Shown: one piece after another, positions 6,455 through 16,221 of the stretch
Layout: each line of letters opens with the position of its first letter
Numbering within the stretch: the stretch's first letter is position 1
Source of the DNA: Gammaproteobacteria bacterium
GTDB lineage: Bacteria; Pseudomonadota; Gammaproteobacteria; Chromatiales; Chromatiaceae
DNA length: 53,987 bases
Direction: 5' to 3'
Assembly: GCA_020445405.1 (NCBI GenBank)
Contig: JAGRGQ010000017.1
Span: 1 to 53,987 of the forward strand
The notes under the pieces: model-generated
Told to the model about the DNA's origin: nothing
Databases searched by the model: none
The model's input: only the letters and a program-made list of their open reading frames with translations
Translations under genes and position numbers: made by a program

Positions 6455-7055
6455 CCAGGGAAAGCATCATCCGCATCAGCTCAGACAGGGTGTCAGCCTC
6501 CATTTTCTCCATAACCCTGGCCCGATGCGCCTCCACCGTGGACTGGCTGACTCCCAGATCTGCAGCAATCAGTTTGTTGCGCCGTCCGGCCACCACCAGT
6601 TTCAACACTTCCCGTTCCCGCGGTGTCAGTTTTGCGAACCGGCCCTCTATCTCCGCCAGACGCGAGACATCGCCGCGCTGCTGGGCATCCTTTTCAATGG
6701 CCCGGTGTACGCTGTCCAGCAGTGCCTGATCGTTGAATGGCTTTTCAATGAAATTCATTGCGCCCGCCTGCACCGCCCTGACCGCCATGGGTACGTCGCC
6801 GTGGCCCGTCACAATGATAATCGGCGGACACAGACGCTCTTTTGCCAGCCGCGCCTGCAGATCGAGACCGCTCATACCGGGCATGCGCACATCGAGCAGC
6901 AGGCAACCCGGCTTTTCCGGGTTGAAGCGCTCAAGATAGTCGTGGGCAGATTCGAAGCACTCCACCGGGAGACCGACCGACTCCATCAAAAGCTGGAGCG
7001 CATCCCGCACCTCCCGGTCGTCGTCAACCACGAACACGCTGGCCTGGTCGTTCAT
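6444..7055 (-). CDS. TtrR/FixJ-type response regulator
   Basis: This 203-residue regulator has an N-terminal receiver domain (acidic pocket DDD at 11-13, phosphoacceptor Asp55 in LLLDVRMPG, Lys in FIEKPF) and a C-terminal LuxR-type helix-turn-helix (LTPREREVLKLVVAG through VSQSTVEAHRARVMEKM). It starts one base after the stop of the sensor kinase, so the pair is translationally coupled. Together with a PhnD-like sensor this is the TtrS/TtrR arrangement known for tetrathionate sensing. The adjacent sox cluster on the same strand is the obvious candidate target; that link is inferred. Confidence 0.88.
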   Translation of the reverse strand: MNDQASVFVVDDDREVRDALQLLMESVGLPVECFESAHDYLERFNPEKPGCLLLDVRMPGMSGLDLQARLAKERLCPPIIIVTGHGDVPMAVRAVQAGAMNFIEKPFNDQALLDSVHRAIEKDAQQRGDVSRLAEIEGRFAKLTPREREVLKLVVAGRRNKLIAADLGVSQSTVEAHRARVMEKMEADTLSELMRMMLSLDPY

Positions 7056-7056
7056 A

Positions 7057-9207
7057 TCATTCAGCCTCCCGGATCACCGGCAGGGTAAATCGGAACACCG
7101 CGCCGGCGCCTGGCGCAGTATCCAGAAACAGGTTCCCATTGTGGGCCTCGATGATGCCCAGGCTGATCGACAGTCCCAGCCCCATCCCCTTGGGCTTGGT
7201 GGTGACAAACGGCGTGAAGAGCTGCTTTCTTGTCTCATCGTCAAGCCCCGGACCGCTATCGGCAACGGTGGTCACGACCCTCTTCGCATCGCCATCCATG
7301 CGGGTGAGGATATGTATTTCACGGCGCGGCGAATCCGCTTCGGCAATCGCATCGATGGCATTGCGCAACAGGTTCACGATCACCTGATCGATCTGAATGC
7401 GCTGTGCGGCCACCGCGCCGATATCCGGGCCCAGATCCGTGATAATGCGCACCCCCGCCCGGCTCGCTTCCGGTCTGATAAGGGTAAGCACCTCGACGAT
7501 CAATTCGTTGATGTCGACCGGGGTGGATTCGGGCTGCTCCTTGCTGACGAATTTCCGCAGATGACGGATGATCTCTCCCGCACGCTCTGCCTGGGCGCCT
7601 ATCCGCTCCAACACATCCGCACATTTTTCGCGGTCGACCACACCCGTCTCCAACATGCGGATGCAGGCGTGGGAGTTGGTCGCAATTGCGGTCAGCGGCT
7701 GGTTCAGCTCATGCGCAATACTCGATGCCATCTCTCCCATGGTACTGAGCCTGGCCACATGCGCCAGTTCCATCTGATGCAGACGTGCATCCTCTTCCGC
7801 CTGCTTGCGCACGCTGATATCCCGGAATACCACCACACTACCGACCACCTTCCCCCCATCGTCGCGGATCGGTGTACTGCTGTATTCCACCGGAAACGGG
7901 CTTCCATCCTTTTTCCAGAATACGTCGTCGTCGATGTAACGCGGTGTGCTGTCGCGAAAAGTGAGGTATACCGGACACTCCCAGGGCGCGTAGACGGAGC
8001 CATCCTTGTGTGAGTGATGCAGCATCTGGTGCTGGTTCCGGCCGATCAGCTCGTCCAGACCCCAGCCGGTGATCTCAGACATGGCGCGGTTGGCAAAAGT
8101 GGAGTTTCCCTCCAGATCGACACCGGAGATGCCGTCCGCGACCGAATTGAGGATCAGCTCATGCTGCTGCTCCAGATGAAGCTTGGAGCGTTTCAACTTC
8201 CGGTTGAGGCGCGCCACCCAGGTTGTCATGATGAACATCGATATCAGAAATGTCACCGCCAGCAACGGCCAGTACCAGTATTTTGTGACTGCATCGGACA
8301 GCGTGAACTTCCCGATATCCTGATAGGGCGGCAGGTGCAACTCTCTAAACAGTTCGTGCACCGACTGATAATCCAGCGGAACTGTCCAGCCGGCGTAGTT
8401 TCCGGCCTGCGCCGCAGGATGGAAGCGGGGCATACTCAACAGCGCAACCGCAACCCGCTGCGCCAGTTCATTCGACGTGTGCTGCAGTTTGCTGAACGGC
8501 CACTCGGGATAGAGCGAGGTCGAGCGAACGAACGGGAATTCGGAGCCGCGCTTTGGGCTGATGATACGAAACTCATCGAGATCGATCGTACCCGCCGACG
8601 CCATCCGTTCCAGAATATTGGTGCGCACCGTACCGACATCGACCCGGCCCTCCTTCACCGCCATCACCACCTGGTCGTGCACTCCGGTGAAGGTGAGGCT
8701 GGAAAGATCCGTATGCGGATCGATTCCGACACGCCGCATCTCTCGCCAGGCCATCTGAAACCCACCAAGCGAGGTCTCATCCACCGCAATCAGGCTTCTG
8801 CCGCGGAGATTCTCCAGGCTGTTGATGTCGCGTCTGTCTTTGCGCACGAAAACGACACCGCCAAATACATTGTAAGGCGTGCTGCCCACCAGGTTGTCCA
8901 GCGTGCTGATGCGGGATACCCGGTATTTCACCTCCATATTGACGTAAATACCAGAATTGACCAGAAGAAAATCGATCTGGGCAAACCTGACGGCAGGATC
9001 GACCTCATTGAAACCCAACGGAACCACTTCGAAGCGATATCCGGGAACGGTGGCATTAAGATAGTCCGCGGTGGGAGACCAGTTCCTCAGCGTCGCGGCG
9101 ACGCCACGGTGACTCAGAACGCCGATTCGGATGAGTGGATCGACCGCGCCTGCCGTGCGCATCGACAGCAGCAGTATCAGCACTATAACCACGAACCTCC
9201 GATCCAT
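7057..9207 (-). CDS. TtrS-like sensor histidine kinase with PhnD-type periplasmic domain and PAS
   Basis: The 716-residue protein starts at the ATG at 9207 (GGAGAG site) with a signal sequence. A periplasmic phosphonate-binding-like domain follows (about 25-290; IRIGVLSHRG, GGVVFVRKD, GRVDVGTVRTN), then a membrane helix near 312-330 and a PAS domain (about 355-470). The HisKA domain has phosphoacceptor His in SSIAHELNQPLTA, and the HATPase carries NLLRNAIDAI, DSGPGL and GMGLGLSI. This is the TtrS architecture; TtrS senses tetrathionate. It reads away from the universal stress gene and is co-transcribed with the regulator. The signal sensed is unknown, but a thiosulfate-oxidation intermediate is plausible next to sox. 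Confidence 0.88.
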   Translation of the reverse strand: MDRRFVVIVLILLLSMRTAGAVDPLIRIGVLSHRGVAATLRNWSPTADYLNATVPGYRFEVVPLGFNEVDPAVRFAQIDFLLVNSGIYVNMEVKYRVSRISTLDNLVGSTPYNVFGGVVFVRKDRRDINSLENLRGRSLIAVDETSLGGFQMAWREMRRVGIDPHTDLSSLTFTGVHDQVVMAVKEGRVDVGTVRTNILERMASAGTIDLDEFRIISPKRGSEFPFVRSTSLYPEWPFSKLQHTSNELAQRVAVALLSMPRFHPAAQAGNYAGWTVPLDYQSVHELFRELHLPPYQDIGKFTLSDAVTKYWYWPLLAVTFLISMFIMTTWVARLNRKLKRSKLHLEQQHELILNSVADGISGVDLEGNSTFANRAMSEITGWGLDELIGRNQHQMLHHSHKDGSVYAPWECPVYLTFRDSTPRYIDDDVFWKKDGSPFPVEYSSTPIRDDGGKVVGSVVVFRDISVRKQAEEDARLHQMELAHVARLSTMGEMASSIAHELNQPLTAIATNSHACIRMLETGVVDREKCADVLERIGAQAERAGEIIRHLRKFVSKEQPESTPVDINELIVEVLTLIRPEASRAGVRIITDLGPDIGAVAAQRIQIDQVIVNLLRNAIDAIAEADSPRREIHILTRMDGDAKRVVTTVADSGPGLDDETRKQLFTPFVTTKPKGMGLGLSISLGIIEAHNGNLFLDTAPGAGAVFRFTLPVIREAE

Positions 9208-9343
9208 GATACTCTCCGGTGCTTGGGGAGACTTCAGACTAGCAGAAAGCCGACAATCCGTCAGTTTCCGCCGCACTGGATAAATGGTGCAATTGACCTA
9301 ATAATAATAGTGAGAATGTGGGTATCTGAGGGAGGGAACGGTC

Positions 9344-9781
9344 ATGGCGAATTATCGAAACGTTCTGGTGGCGGTCGACTTCTCCGAAGAGAGCAATGCA
9401 CTGGTCAGGAAGGCGTTGGAAATCGCAGCGAGAAACCAGGCGAGTTTGAGTCTACTCCACGTCGTGGAGTATACGAGTTCGATGTACGCAGGCGACATTC
9501 CGCTGCCGGAGGATCTGAATCTGGACCGGGATCTGGCGGATCAGGCCACACTCAAACTGAAAGCCCTGGCAGAGGAGAACGGCATTCCCGATGCGGCGCA
9601 GTTCGTGGAAATCGGAATACCCAAGCGTGAAATCGTGCGCCTCGCGGAAGAGCGTGCCGCCGACCTGATCATCGTCGGCAGCCATGGCCGCCATGGCCTG
9701 CAGCTGCTGTTGGGATCAACCGCCAACGGCGTACTTCATCAGGCGAAATGCGACGTACTGGCGGTCAGGGTGGGAAGTTAG
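9344..9781 (+). CDS. Universal stress protein, UspA family
   Basis: This 145-residue protein has the Rossmann-like Usp fold: VLVAVDFSEESNALVRKALEIA at the N-terminus (first residues VLVAVDFSEES), and the ATP-binding signature VGSHGRHGLQLLLGSTANGV, that is G-2X-G-9X-G(S/T), near the end. Such proteins bind ATP and raise survival under stress. A GAGGGAGG site precedes the ATG. It is divergent from the sensor kinase and followed by a terminator. Confidence 0.92.
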   Translation: MANYRNVLVAVDFSEESNALVRKALEIAARNQASLSLLHVVEYTSSMYAGDIPLPEDLNLDRDLADQATLKLKALAEENGIPDAAQFVEIGIPKREIVRLAEERAADLIIVGSHGRHGLQLLLGSTANGVLHQAKCDVLAVRVGS

Positions 9782-9859
9782 GCAGAGGACGACATACGCA
9801 GCGCCGCACTGAATCACGGAACGCATTCCGATTTGCCCATGAAGTCCAGTTTTTGTCGG

Positions 9860-9892
9860 GGGCGGTCCCCTTACTTCGGTCCGCCCTTTTTT
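9860..9892 (+). terminator. Intrinsic terminator after the universal stress gene
   Basis: GGGCGG (9860-9865) pairs with CCGCCC (9881-9886) across a 15-base loop and is followed by six T (9887-9892). It lies 78 bases after the usp stop and just before the end of the convergent OmpA-like gene. Confidence 0.6.
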
Positions 9893-9897
9893 CAGGT

Positions 9898-10584
9898 TCA
9901 GTAACTCGGCGATTCGTACGCCTCCCTTTCGCGCCCCTCGACGATGGGTTTGACATAGATCTCCACACGCCGGTTGAGTTGGCGTCCTGCGGCGGTGGCG
10001 TTACTCTCTCTCGGTTCGGTCTCACCGCGGCCTTCGTAGCGGAGGCGGTCATAAGGCACGCCACGCTGTTCCAGGTAAGTTGACACACTCTTGGCGCGAC
10101 GTTCGGATAAACTCTGATTGTAGCTCTCCGAGCCAGTGCTGTCGGTATGGCCGACAATGTGCACAATGGTGCGATCATACTTGATCAGCACATCGGCGAG
10201 CTTGTCCAGCGAAGGCCGGAAAGTCGGCTTTATCATGGATTGGTCCACGTCGAACGACACTTCGGAGTCGAGGCTGAGCTTAAGCGTGTCATCACGCAGG
10301 CGTTCGATCTCCAGCTGTTTGCTCTGCTGCTCCTCCAGCAGCGCTTTCTCGAACTCCTTCTGTTGGTTATCCATGTAATAACCGGCGCCGCCACCGGCCA
10401 GCGCGCCCACTGCCGCGCCCACAAACTTTCCCGATTTTCCATCGATCTGATGCCCGATGATCGCACCCGCCACCGCGCCGATCGCAGCCCCGGTCTTGGT
10501 GCGTCGATTGGGATCGTCGGTTGCACAGCCGGCCAACGCCGCCGCCACGGCAAACGCGATGGTGCATTTTGTCATGCCCTTCAT
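9898..10584 (-). CDS. OmpA-family lipoprotein with glycine-zipper domain (YiaD-like)
   Basis: The 228-residue protein has a lipobox (LAGC, Cys20), then a glycine-zipper segment (TKTGAAIGAVAGAIIGHQIDG, and GAAVGALAGGGAGYY at about 55-70), a short coiled region rich in Q/E/K, and a C-terminal OmpA peptidoglycan-binding domain (VGHTDSTGS, NQSLSERRAKSV, NRRVEIYV). It probably tethers the outer membrane to peptidoglycan, as in E. coli YiaD. An AAAGGAG site precedes the ATG. It stands alone between usp and purL. Confidence 0.9.
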   Translation of the reverse strand: MKGMTKCTIAFAVAAALAGCATDDPNRRTKTGAAIGAVAGAIIGHQIDGKSGKFVGAAVGALAGGGAGYYMDNQQKEFEKALLEEQQSKQLEIERLRDDTLKLSLDSEVSFDVDQSMIKPTFRPSLDKLADVLIKYDRTIVHIVGHTDSTGSESYNQSLSERRAKSVSTYLEQRGVPYDRLRYEGRGETEPRESNATAAGRQLNRRVEIYVKPIVEGREREAYESPSY

Positions 10585-10765
10585 TTACATTCTCCTTTAA
10601 CCCGAATCAATCCGAAATATCAACCATTCGGCAATGGACCGCGAACAAAAGTTTCACCATGATTCAAACAGTCTCTTTTCGGATATTGAATAATAGAGTA
10701 TCGATTGAGCCCTGCGTGCCATTCAGAGTGTGCACATCTGTGATTTGCGTGGCAGAACCGGACGA

Positions 10766-13700
10766 TTAATCCACCCAGGCTCTGGCATTGTAGAATAGTC
10801 TCAGCCAGGGAGCCTGCTCGCCCCAGTCGTCCGGATGCCATGAATTCTGCACCGCGCGGATAACCCGCTCCGGATGCGGCATCATTATTGTGACCCGGCC
10901 ATCTTCACTGCTGAGCCCGGCAATGGCGTCCGGAGAACCGTTGGGGTTCGCCGGATAACGGCTCGCCAGAGTGCCGTCGTTCTCCAGGTAACGTAAAACC
11001 ACATCTGCAGCGGCGCTCCCGCGTTGCGCCTGGTCGCGAAATTCGGCTCTACCCTCGCCATGCGCAACCACGATTGGAATGACCGAACCCTGCATTCCCC
11101 GCAGCAGGATCGAGTTGCTCTGTTCCACACTGACGGTAACGAAACGGGCTTCGAACTGCTCCGAGCGGTTGCGTACAAAATGGGGCCAATGGTCCGCTCC
11201 CGGTATCAATTCGTGCAGATTCGAGAGCATCTGGCATCCATTGCAGACGCCAAGGGTAAAACTCTCTCCGCGCCTGAAAAAGGCTTCGAACTGGTCGCGC
11301 GCACGGGAGTTGAACAGAATCGATTTGGCCCAACCCTCGCCGGCTCCCAGTACATCACCATACGAAAATCCACCGCAGGCCGCCATTCCCTTGAATTTAT
11401 CCAGCGTAACACGCCCTTCGATGAGGTCTGACATGTGCACATCGATGCAATCGAAACCGGCCCGGTGGAACGCATTCGCCATCTCGATCTGGCCATTGAC
11501 CCCCTGTTCGCGCAGAATCGCAACAAGCGGCCGGACACCGGTGGCGATCATGGGTGCGGCCGGATTCTCTTTGGGATCGAAACTCAGCTCCACCTGAATG
11601 CCCGGGTCCCGATCATCTGATATGCGTTCGAACTCTTCGCGCGCGCACTCCGGATTGTCACGCAGTGCCTGCATCGCACTGCTGGTTTCGGACCATAGCT
11701 GTTGCAGCTGCGCGCGGCTGGCACTGAAAACTGTGTTTCCGCCGCGGGAGATATTAATGGTCTGATTCCCGTTGACCGTGCCAACGACATGAGAGTGGTG
11801 ACCAAGCCCGGCATCGTGCAGCGTTTTGAGTACCTGGTCGGTATCCTGGTGCAGCACCTGGATTACCGCACCCAACTCTTCATTGAACAGCACCGCCAGA
11901 TCGTCCTCACCGAGATCATCTATCTGCAGCTCCAGTCCGCAGCGGCCGGCAAATGCCATTTCGCACAGCGTAACGAACATGCCGCCATCCGAGCGGTCAT
12001 GGTAGGCGAGCAACAGGCGGTCCCGATTCATCTCCTGAATCACCTCAAAAAATCGCTTGAGCGCCTGCGGGTCATTCAGATCGGGACCGCTCCGGCCCAG
12101 CTGCCCGTAAACCTGAGCCAGGGCCGAGGCACCGAGGCGGTTTTGCCCCTTGCCCAGATCGATCAATATCAGATCGCTGTCCCCCCGGTCTGTACGCAGC
12201 TGAGGGGTCAGTGTAAAACGGACGTCTGATACTGGTGTGAAAGCGCTGACGACAAGTGACAGCGGCGCCGTTACCTCGCGCTCTTCACCATGCTGTTTCC
12301 ACACAGATTTCATGGACATGGAATCCTTGCCTACCGGAATTGCCATACCAAGCGCCGGGCAGAGCTCCATACCCACGGCTCTTACCGTATCGTAAAGATT
12401 GGCGTCTTCACCGGGATGGCCGGCCGGCGCCATCCAGTTGGCTGAGAGCTTGATATTGCCGATCCGGTCAATCGCCGCCGCGGCCAGATTGGTGACGGCT
12501 TCGCCGACCGCCATGCGCCCTGAAGCCGGCGCATCCAGCAGCGCCAGTGGCGTACGCTCGCCAATCGCCATGGCTTCGCCGTTGTAACCGAGATAATCCG
12601 CAAGGGTCACCGCGAGATCGGCCACCGGCACCTGCCATGGCCCCACCATCTGGTCACGCGCCACCTGCCCGGTAATGGAGCGATCACCGATGGTGATCAG
12701 AAAGGTTTTATCCGCCACGGTTGGCAGGCGCAACACCCGCAGTACAGCCTCTCTCAGTTCGACGCCGGCTAATTCCAGCTCCGGCTTGGGGAATGTACGG
12801 TGCCTGACGTCGCGCAGCATACGCGGTGGTCTGCCGAACAGCAGCGGCATTGGGATATCGATGGGATGGTTCTCGAAATAACTGTCACCCAGCAGTAATC
12901 TCTCATCCGCGGTCGCCTGGCCGACGACAGCGTAGGGACAACGCTCTCTTTCGCAGATCGCTTCAAATGCCTCCAGCCGTTCTGTGTCTATCGCCAGAAC
13001 ATACCGCTCCTGAGCCTCGTTGCACCAGATCTCCAACGGAGACATACCCGGTTCGTCATTGGGCACCTGCCGCAATTCGAAACTTCCCCCTCGAGCCGCA
13101 TCGTGCACCAGTTCAGGCAGTGCATTGGAGAGACCGCCGGCACCGACATCGTGAATGAACAGAATCGGATTTTCCGCTCCGCTCGACCAGCAGCGGTCAA
13201 TCACCTCCTGGCAACGGCGCTCCATCTCCGGATTGGAACGTTGTACCGAAGCGAAATCCAGATCCTCCTGGGAGGCGCCGCTGGCCATCGATGACGCCGC
13301 GCCTCCACCCAGGCCGATCAACATCGCGGGACCGCCGAGCACCACCAGCTGCGAGCCTGGGGGAAAACTGCACTTTTCGATCATTCCCTCACTGATGCTG
13401 CCGACGCCGCCAGCCAGCATGATCGGCTTGTGATAACCGCGCAGCTCCGTTCCGGATGGTCCGGTCACCCACTGTTCATAGGTACGGAAATAACCGCAAA
13501 GGTTGGGGCGGCCGAATTCATTGTTAAAAGAGGCGCCGCCGACAGGACCCTCAAGCATGATATCCAGGGCGGAATCAATACGCTCAGGTTTTCCGTTGTC
13601 CGACTCCCAGGGCTGCTCTGCCCCGGGAATGCGCAGATTCGAGACCGAGAAACCGGTCAGTCCTGCTTTCGGTTTGGCGCCGCGTCCGGTAGCTCCCTCA

Positions 13701-14653
13701 TCCCGAATCTCACCGCCGGAACCCGTGGCGGCGCCCGGAAAAGGTGAAATAGCCGTGGGGTGGTTGTGCGTCTCCACCTTCATCAGTATGTGGAGACTTT
13801 CTCGGCTGTATCCGTAGCTGTGATCCCGCGGATCAGGCAGAAAGCGCTCGCCTTCGGGACCCGTCATCACCGCGGCGTTGTCCTTATAAGCCGACAGGAC
13901 GTTTTCAGGCGAGCAGTCCGTACTGTTGCGGATCATTTCAAACAGGGTTTTTGACTGAGGTTCTCCATCGATCACCCAGTCGGCATTGAAAATCTTGTGC
14001 CGGCAATGCTCGGAATTGGCTTGCGCGAACATCATCAGTTCGACGTCGCTGGGATTTCGCTTCAACCCGGTGAAACTTTCCACCAGATAATCGATCTCTT
14101 CGTCGGAAAGTGCCAGTCCAAGCGTCTGGTTGGCCAGCTCAAGCGCCGGTTTTCCCCCGCCCACCACATCGATACGGGAAAACGACCGGGGCTCGGCGTG
14201 GGTAAACAGGCAGTCCGCGCCCTCGGTATCGTAGAGCACCGCCTCAGTCATGCGGTCGTGCATCAACGCCACCAGTTTTCTTATCCGATCGTCATTCGGC
14301 GTGTCCGCATAAGAGAGATAGTGTGCGACACCCCGTTCCAGCCGCCTGATTTTGCCCAAACCGCAGTGTCTGGCTATGTCGGTAGCTTTACTGGACCAGG
14401 GGGATATTGTCCCGGGGCGCGGGACAACCAGCACCAGCAAACCCTCGGGCTGGTGCTCCACCATCCGGGGGCCATGTTTCAACACCTGCTCCAGAATCCG
14501 CAGTTCGGGCGTATCCAGAGCTGCTTCAAGATCCGCAAAATAGAGGTATTCGGCATAAACGCCGACCCGCACACCGGTCGCCTGTTCCAAACGCCGTTCC
14601 AGCTTTTTGATGCGAAAATCCGAGAAAGCGGGAGCACCGCGGAGAATGAGCAT
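10766..14653 (-). CDS. purL: Phosphoribosylformylglycinamidine synthase PurL
   Basis: PurL converts FGAR, glutamine and ATP to FGAM in purine synthesis in the cytosol. The 1295-residue length matches the large single-chain gammaproteobacterial enzyme. It has an N-terminal PurS-like domain, two AIR-synthetase-like halves ([21 protein letters not shown] near 290, [12 protein letters not shown] near 885) and a C-terminal glutamine amidotransferase with nucleophile in [10 protein letters not shown] and the His-Glu dyad in MPHPERV. An AAGGTG site precedes the ATG. It is monocistronic, with the OmpA-like gene about 180 bases downstream on the same strand. Confidence 0.97.
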   Translation of the reverse strand: MLILRGAPAFSDFRIKKLERRLEQATGVRVGVYAEYLYFADLEAALDTPELRILEQVLKHGPRMVEHQPEGLLVLVVPRPGTISPWSSKATDIARHCGLGKIRRLERGVAHYLSYADTPNDDRIRKLVALMHDRMTEAVLYDTEGADCLFTHAEPRSFSRIDVVGGGKPALELANQTLGLALSDEEIDYLVESFTGLKRNPSDVELMMFAQANSEHCRHKIFNADWVIDGEPQSKTLFEMIRNSTDCSPENVLSAYKDNAAVMTGPEGERFLPDPRDHSYGYSRESLHILMKVETHNHPTAISPFPGAATGSGGEIRDEGATGRGAKPKAGLTGFSVSNLRIPGAEQPWESDNGKPERIDSALDIMLEGPVGGASFNNEFGRPNLCGYFRTYEQWVTGPSGTELRGYHKPIMLAGGVGSISEGMIEKCSFPPGSQLVVLGGPAMLIGLGGGAASSMASGASQEDLDFASVQRSNPEMERRCQEVIDRCWSSGAENPILFIHDVGAGGLSNALPELVHDAARGGSFELRQVPNDEPGMSPLEIWCNEAQERYVLAIDTERLEAFEAICERERCPYAVVGQATADERLLLGDSYFENHPIDIPMPLLFGRPPRMLRDVRHRTFPKPELELAGVELREAVLRVLRLPTVADKTFLITIGDRSITGQVARDQMVGPWQVPVADLAVTLADYLGYNGEAMAIGERTPLALLDAPASGRMAVGEAVTNLAAAAIDRIGNIKLSANWMAPAGHPGEDANLYDTVRAVGMELCPALGMAIPVGKDSMSMKSVWKQHGEEREVTAPLSLVVSAFTPVSDVRFTLTPQLRTDRGDSDLILIDLGKGQNRLGASALAQVYGQLGRSGPDLNDPQALKRFFEVIQEMNRDRLLLAYHDRSDGGMFVTLCEMAFAGRCGLELQIDDLGEDDLAVLFNEELGAVIQVLHQDTDQVLKTLHDAGLGHHSHVVGTVNGNQTINISRGGNTVFSASRAQLQQLWSETSSAMQALRDNPECAREEFERISDDRDPGIQVELSFDPKENPAAPMIATGVRPLVAILREQGVNGQIEMANAFHRAGFDCIDVHMSDLIEGRVTLDKFKGMAACGGFSYGDVLGAGEGWAKSILFNSRARDQFEAFFRRGESFTLGVCNGCQMLSNLHELIPGADHWPHFVRNRSEQFEARFVTVSVEQSNSILLRGMQGSVIPIVVAHGEGRAEFRDQAQRGSAAADVVLRYLENDGTLASRYPANPNGSPDAIAGLSSEDGRVTIMMPHPERVIRAVQNSWHPDDWGEQAPWLRLFYNARAWVD

Positions 14654-14863
14654 GATTCACCTTGTCATTGCTGCTGAGAACAGAGTGTTAATGATACTGC
14701 AAGAGATGATATTTTTCTCATCGCACAGCAGGGATCATTCGGCCGAGTTTCAGGGACGGGACGATCGCCGGAGGCTTGTGACAGGCCGACAACGGGAAAT
14801 TTAGCTCCGGAGAAGAGGGAATTTCAGATACAACCAGAGAGCGTATTCCGCCAAGTTCAATGC

Positions 14864-14890
14864 AAAAAAAGAGCGGTTATCAAACCGCTC
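14864..14890 (-). terminator. Intrinsic terminator of the PEP-CTERM gene
   Basis: On the minus strand GAGCGGTT (14890-14883) pairs with AACCGCTC (14878-14871) around a four-base loop and is followed by seven T (14870-14864). It begins 29 bases after the PEP-CTERM stop codon. Confidence 0.9.
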
Positions 14891-14918
14891 TTCATCGTAT
14901 GCAGGCCTGGCGGGAACG

Positions 14919-15953
14919 TTAACCGACCACGGCTTTTTTTCTTCTGCGGGACACTTCCATCCCTACCAGACCAACCATCAACACGGCCAGCGCGCCCGGC
15001 TCGGGAACCGACTTCGATTCGCCGGGAATACTGCCTTGCAGCCTGATCGCGTCGTTCCCACAGTTCTGTGTCCAGGACAAGGCGTAGTAGACAGGGTCGT
15101 TGTTTTGAGCTGTTAATCCGATCATCGCCAATGGGATCGCCGCCTCGATGACGTAATAGTCGTCCCATCCTGAATCCGGTGATACATCCCACATCGCCGG
15201 ATTACACCCCATGCTGTTGGAGCACCAGTCCGGCTTCCAGAATTTGGAATCATTGTCGTAATCCAATGCGACCGAGCCCACCGCTGTCCCTTGCAGCAGC
15301 GCCGTTTTCTCGGTCCCGTCGGTTCCGCTCAACCCATGAGCCCAGACGGCATCCTTGACCAGTGTACCCTTCGCGAAGCTCTGCTGTGATGAAAACGGTA
15401 CCGGTTGTGGGGAGGTATAATCGAGGTGGCCTATTCTTCCGGTGGTTTCCACGCCGTATTGATACTGGTCGGTTCCGAGCAGAAATTCATGGTCTCCGGT
15501 ATAAATGCCGATGTCACCCGGGTCCCAACAACCGGAAACGTAACCACTGCAGCCTGCCGCTCCGAGGTGCTCAGGTGTACCGGTGACAATAGCGATGTAA
15601 AGCGTATCCGCGGACACAGCCGAGTACATCGCCGCTGCTTCGTATATGTGACCTCCGTTGAGGCCATCCCCGGGAGTGCGCGTGTACCCATCTTCAACCG
15701 TGTAGACAACGCTTCCCATTGGCTTCCAGCTGCTGTTACTGCCATTGGTCTGCATCTGTTGACCGTCGGTGGTCGGTTCAAACCTGAGATACGGATTGCC
15801 AATGTTGTAACCACTGGAATAACTGGAATAGGTCGCCGATGCAGGTGCGTTACTCAGCCAGTCGTCCAGTTTTCCATCCACGTCGTACGCTGAAGCGTTT
15901 CCCCAAATGCCCATTGCCAAGGCTGCTGTAATTATTCTGTATTTTTTTAGCAT
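14919..15953 (-). CDS. PEP-CTERM sorted exported protein
   Basis: The 344-residue protein has a signal peptide (about 1-22, ending NASA). An acidic, aromatic, Gly/Ser-rich extracellular body starts DVDGKLDDWL, a pattern seen in secreted beta-sandwich proteins. The C-terminus is a textbook PEP-CTERM sorting tail: VPEP, a hydrophobic helix (ALAVLMVGLVGM) and the basic end SRRRKK. Such tails are recognised by exosortase, linked to exopolysaccharide production. No catalytic motif was recognised. A sigma-54-type promoter lies about 55 bases upstream and a strong terminator follows, so it is probably a single-gene unit. No clear ribosome site was seen. Confidence 0.88.
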   Translation of the reverse strand: MLKKYRIITAALAMGIWGNASAYDVDGKLDDWLSNAPASATYSSYSSGYNIGNPYLRFEPTTDGQQMQTNGSNSSWKPMGSVVYTVEDGYTRTPGDGLNGGHIYEAAAMYSAVSADTLYIAIVTGTPEHLGAAGCSGYVSGCWDPGDIGIYTGDHEFLLGTDQYQYGVETTGRIGHLDYTSPQPVPFSSQQSFAKGTLVKDAVWAHGLSGTDGTEKTALLQGTAVGSVALDYDNDSKFWKPDWCSNSMGCNPAMWDVSPDSGWDDYYVIEAAIPLAMIGLTAQNNDPVYYALSWTQNCGNDAIRLQGSIPGESKSVPEPGALAVLMVGLVGMEVSRRRKKAVVG

Positions 15954-16005
15954 TAGATGTGCACTCTAAGATAGATACTTCAAATACATCTTCTGAACAA
16001 TTCGA

Positions 16006-16025
16006 TTAGCAAATATCAAGCCAAT
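16006..16025 (-). promoter_or_regulatory. Candidate sigma-54 (-24/-12) promoter of the PEP-CTERM gene
   Basis: On the minus strand TTGGCTTGATATTTGCTAA spans 16024-16006, with the GG of -24 at 16022-16021 and the GC of -12 at 16010-16009, separated by the required 10 bases. The -24 box differs from TTGGCAC at its end; the -12 box TTGCT is perfect. PEP-CTERM genes are widely associated with sigma-54 and the PrsK/PrsR regulators, which supports the call. Confidence 0.6.
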
Positions 16026-16221
16026 GAATAAAAATCACTTATAAAACAACCAGAAGGCGCAACCGCCCCGTCTGAGTACCTGCAAAAACGGCCGCAGGTG
16101 TAAAAAACTCTGACAACATCACCGGCTGCCTCAGTATCACCCTCCCCCGTCACACCGGTGAAACTGCCAGAACCATACAGAAGGATTCGATCCCGCCAAA
16201 GTGAACAGCACTACCTGGATA

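Noticed and set aside
7141..9630. Long plus-strand frames opposite the sensor kinase
   Set aside because: They arise from the high-GC third positions of the kinase gene and have no ribosome sites or family motifs.
10147..10662. 171-codon plus-strand frame opposite the OmpA-like lipoprotein
   Set aside because: It is an antisense shadow of a gene with clear lipobox and OmpA motifs.
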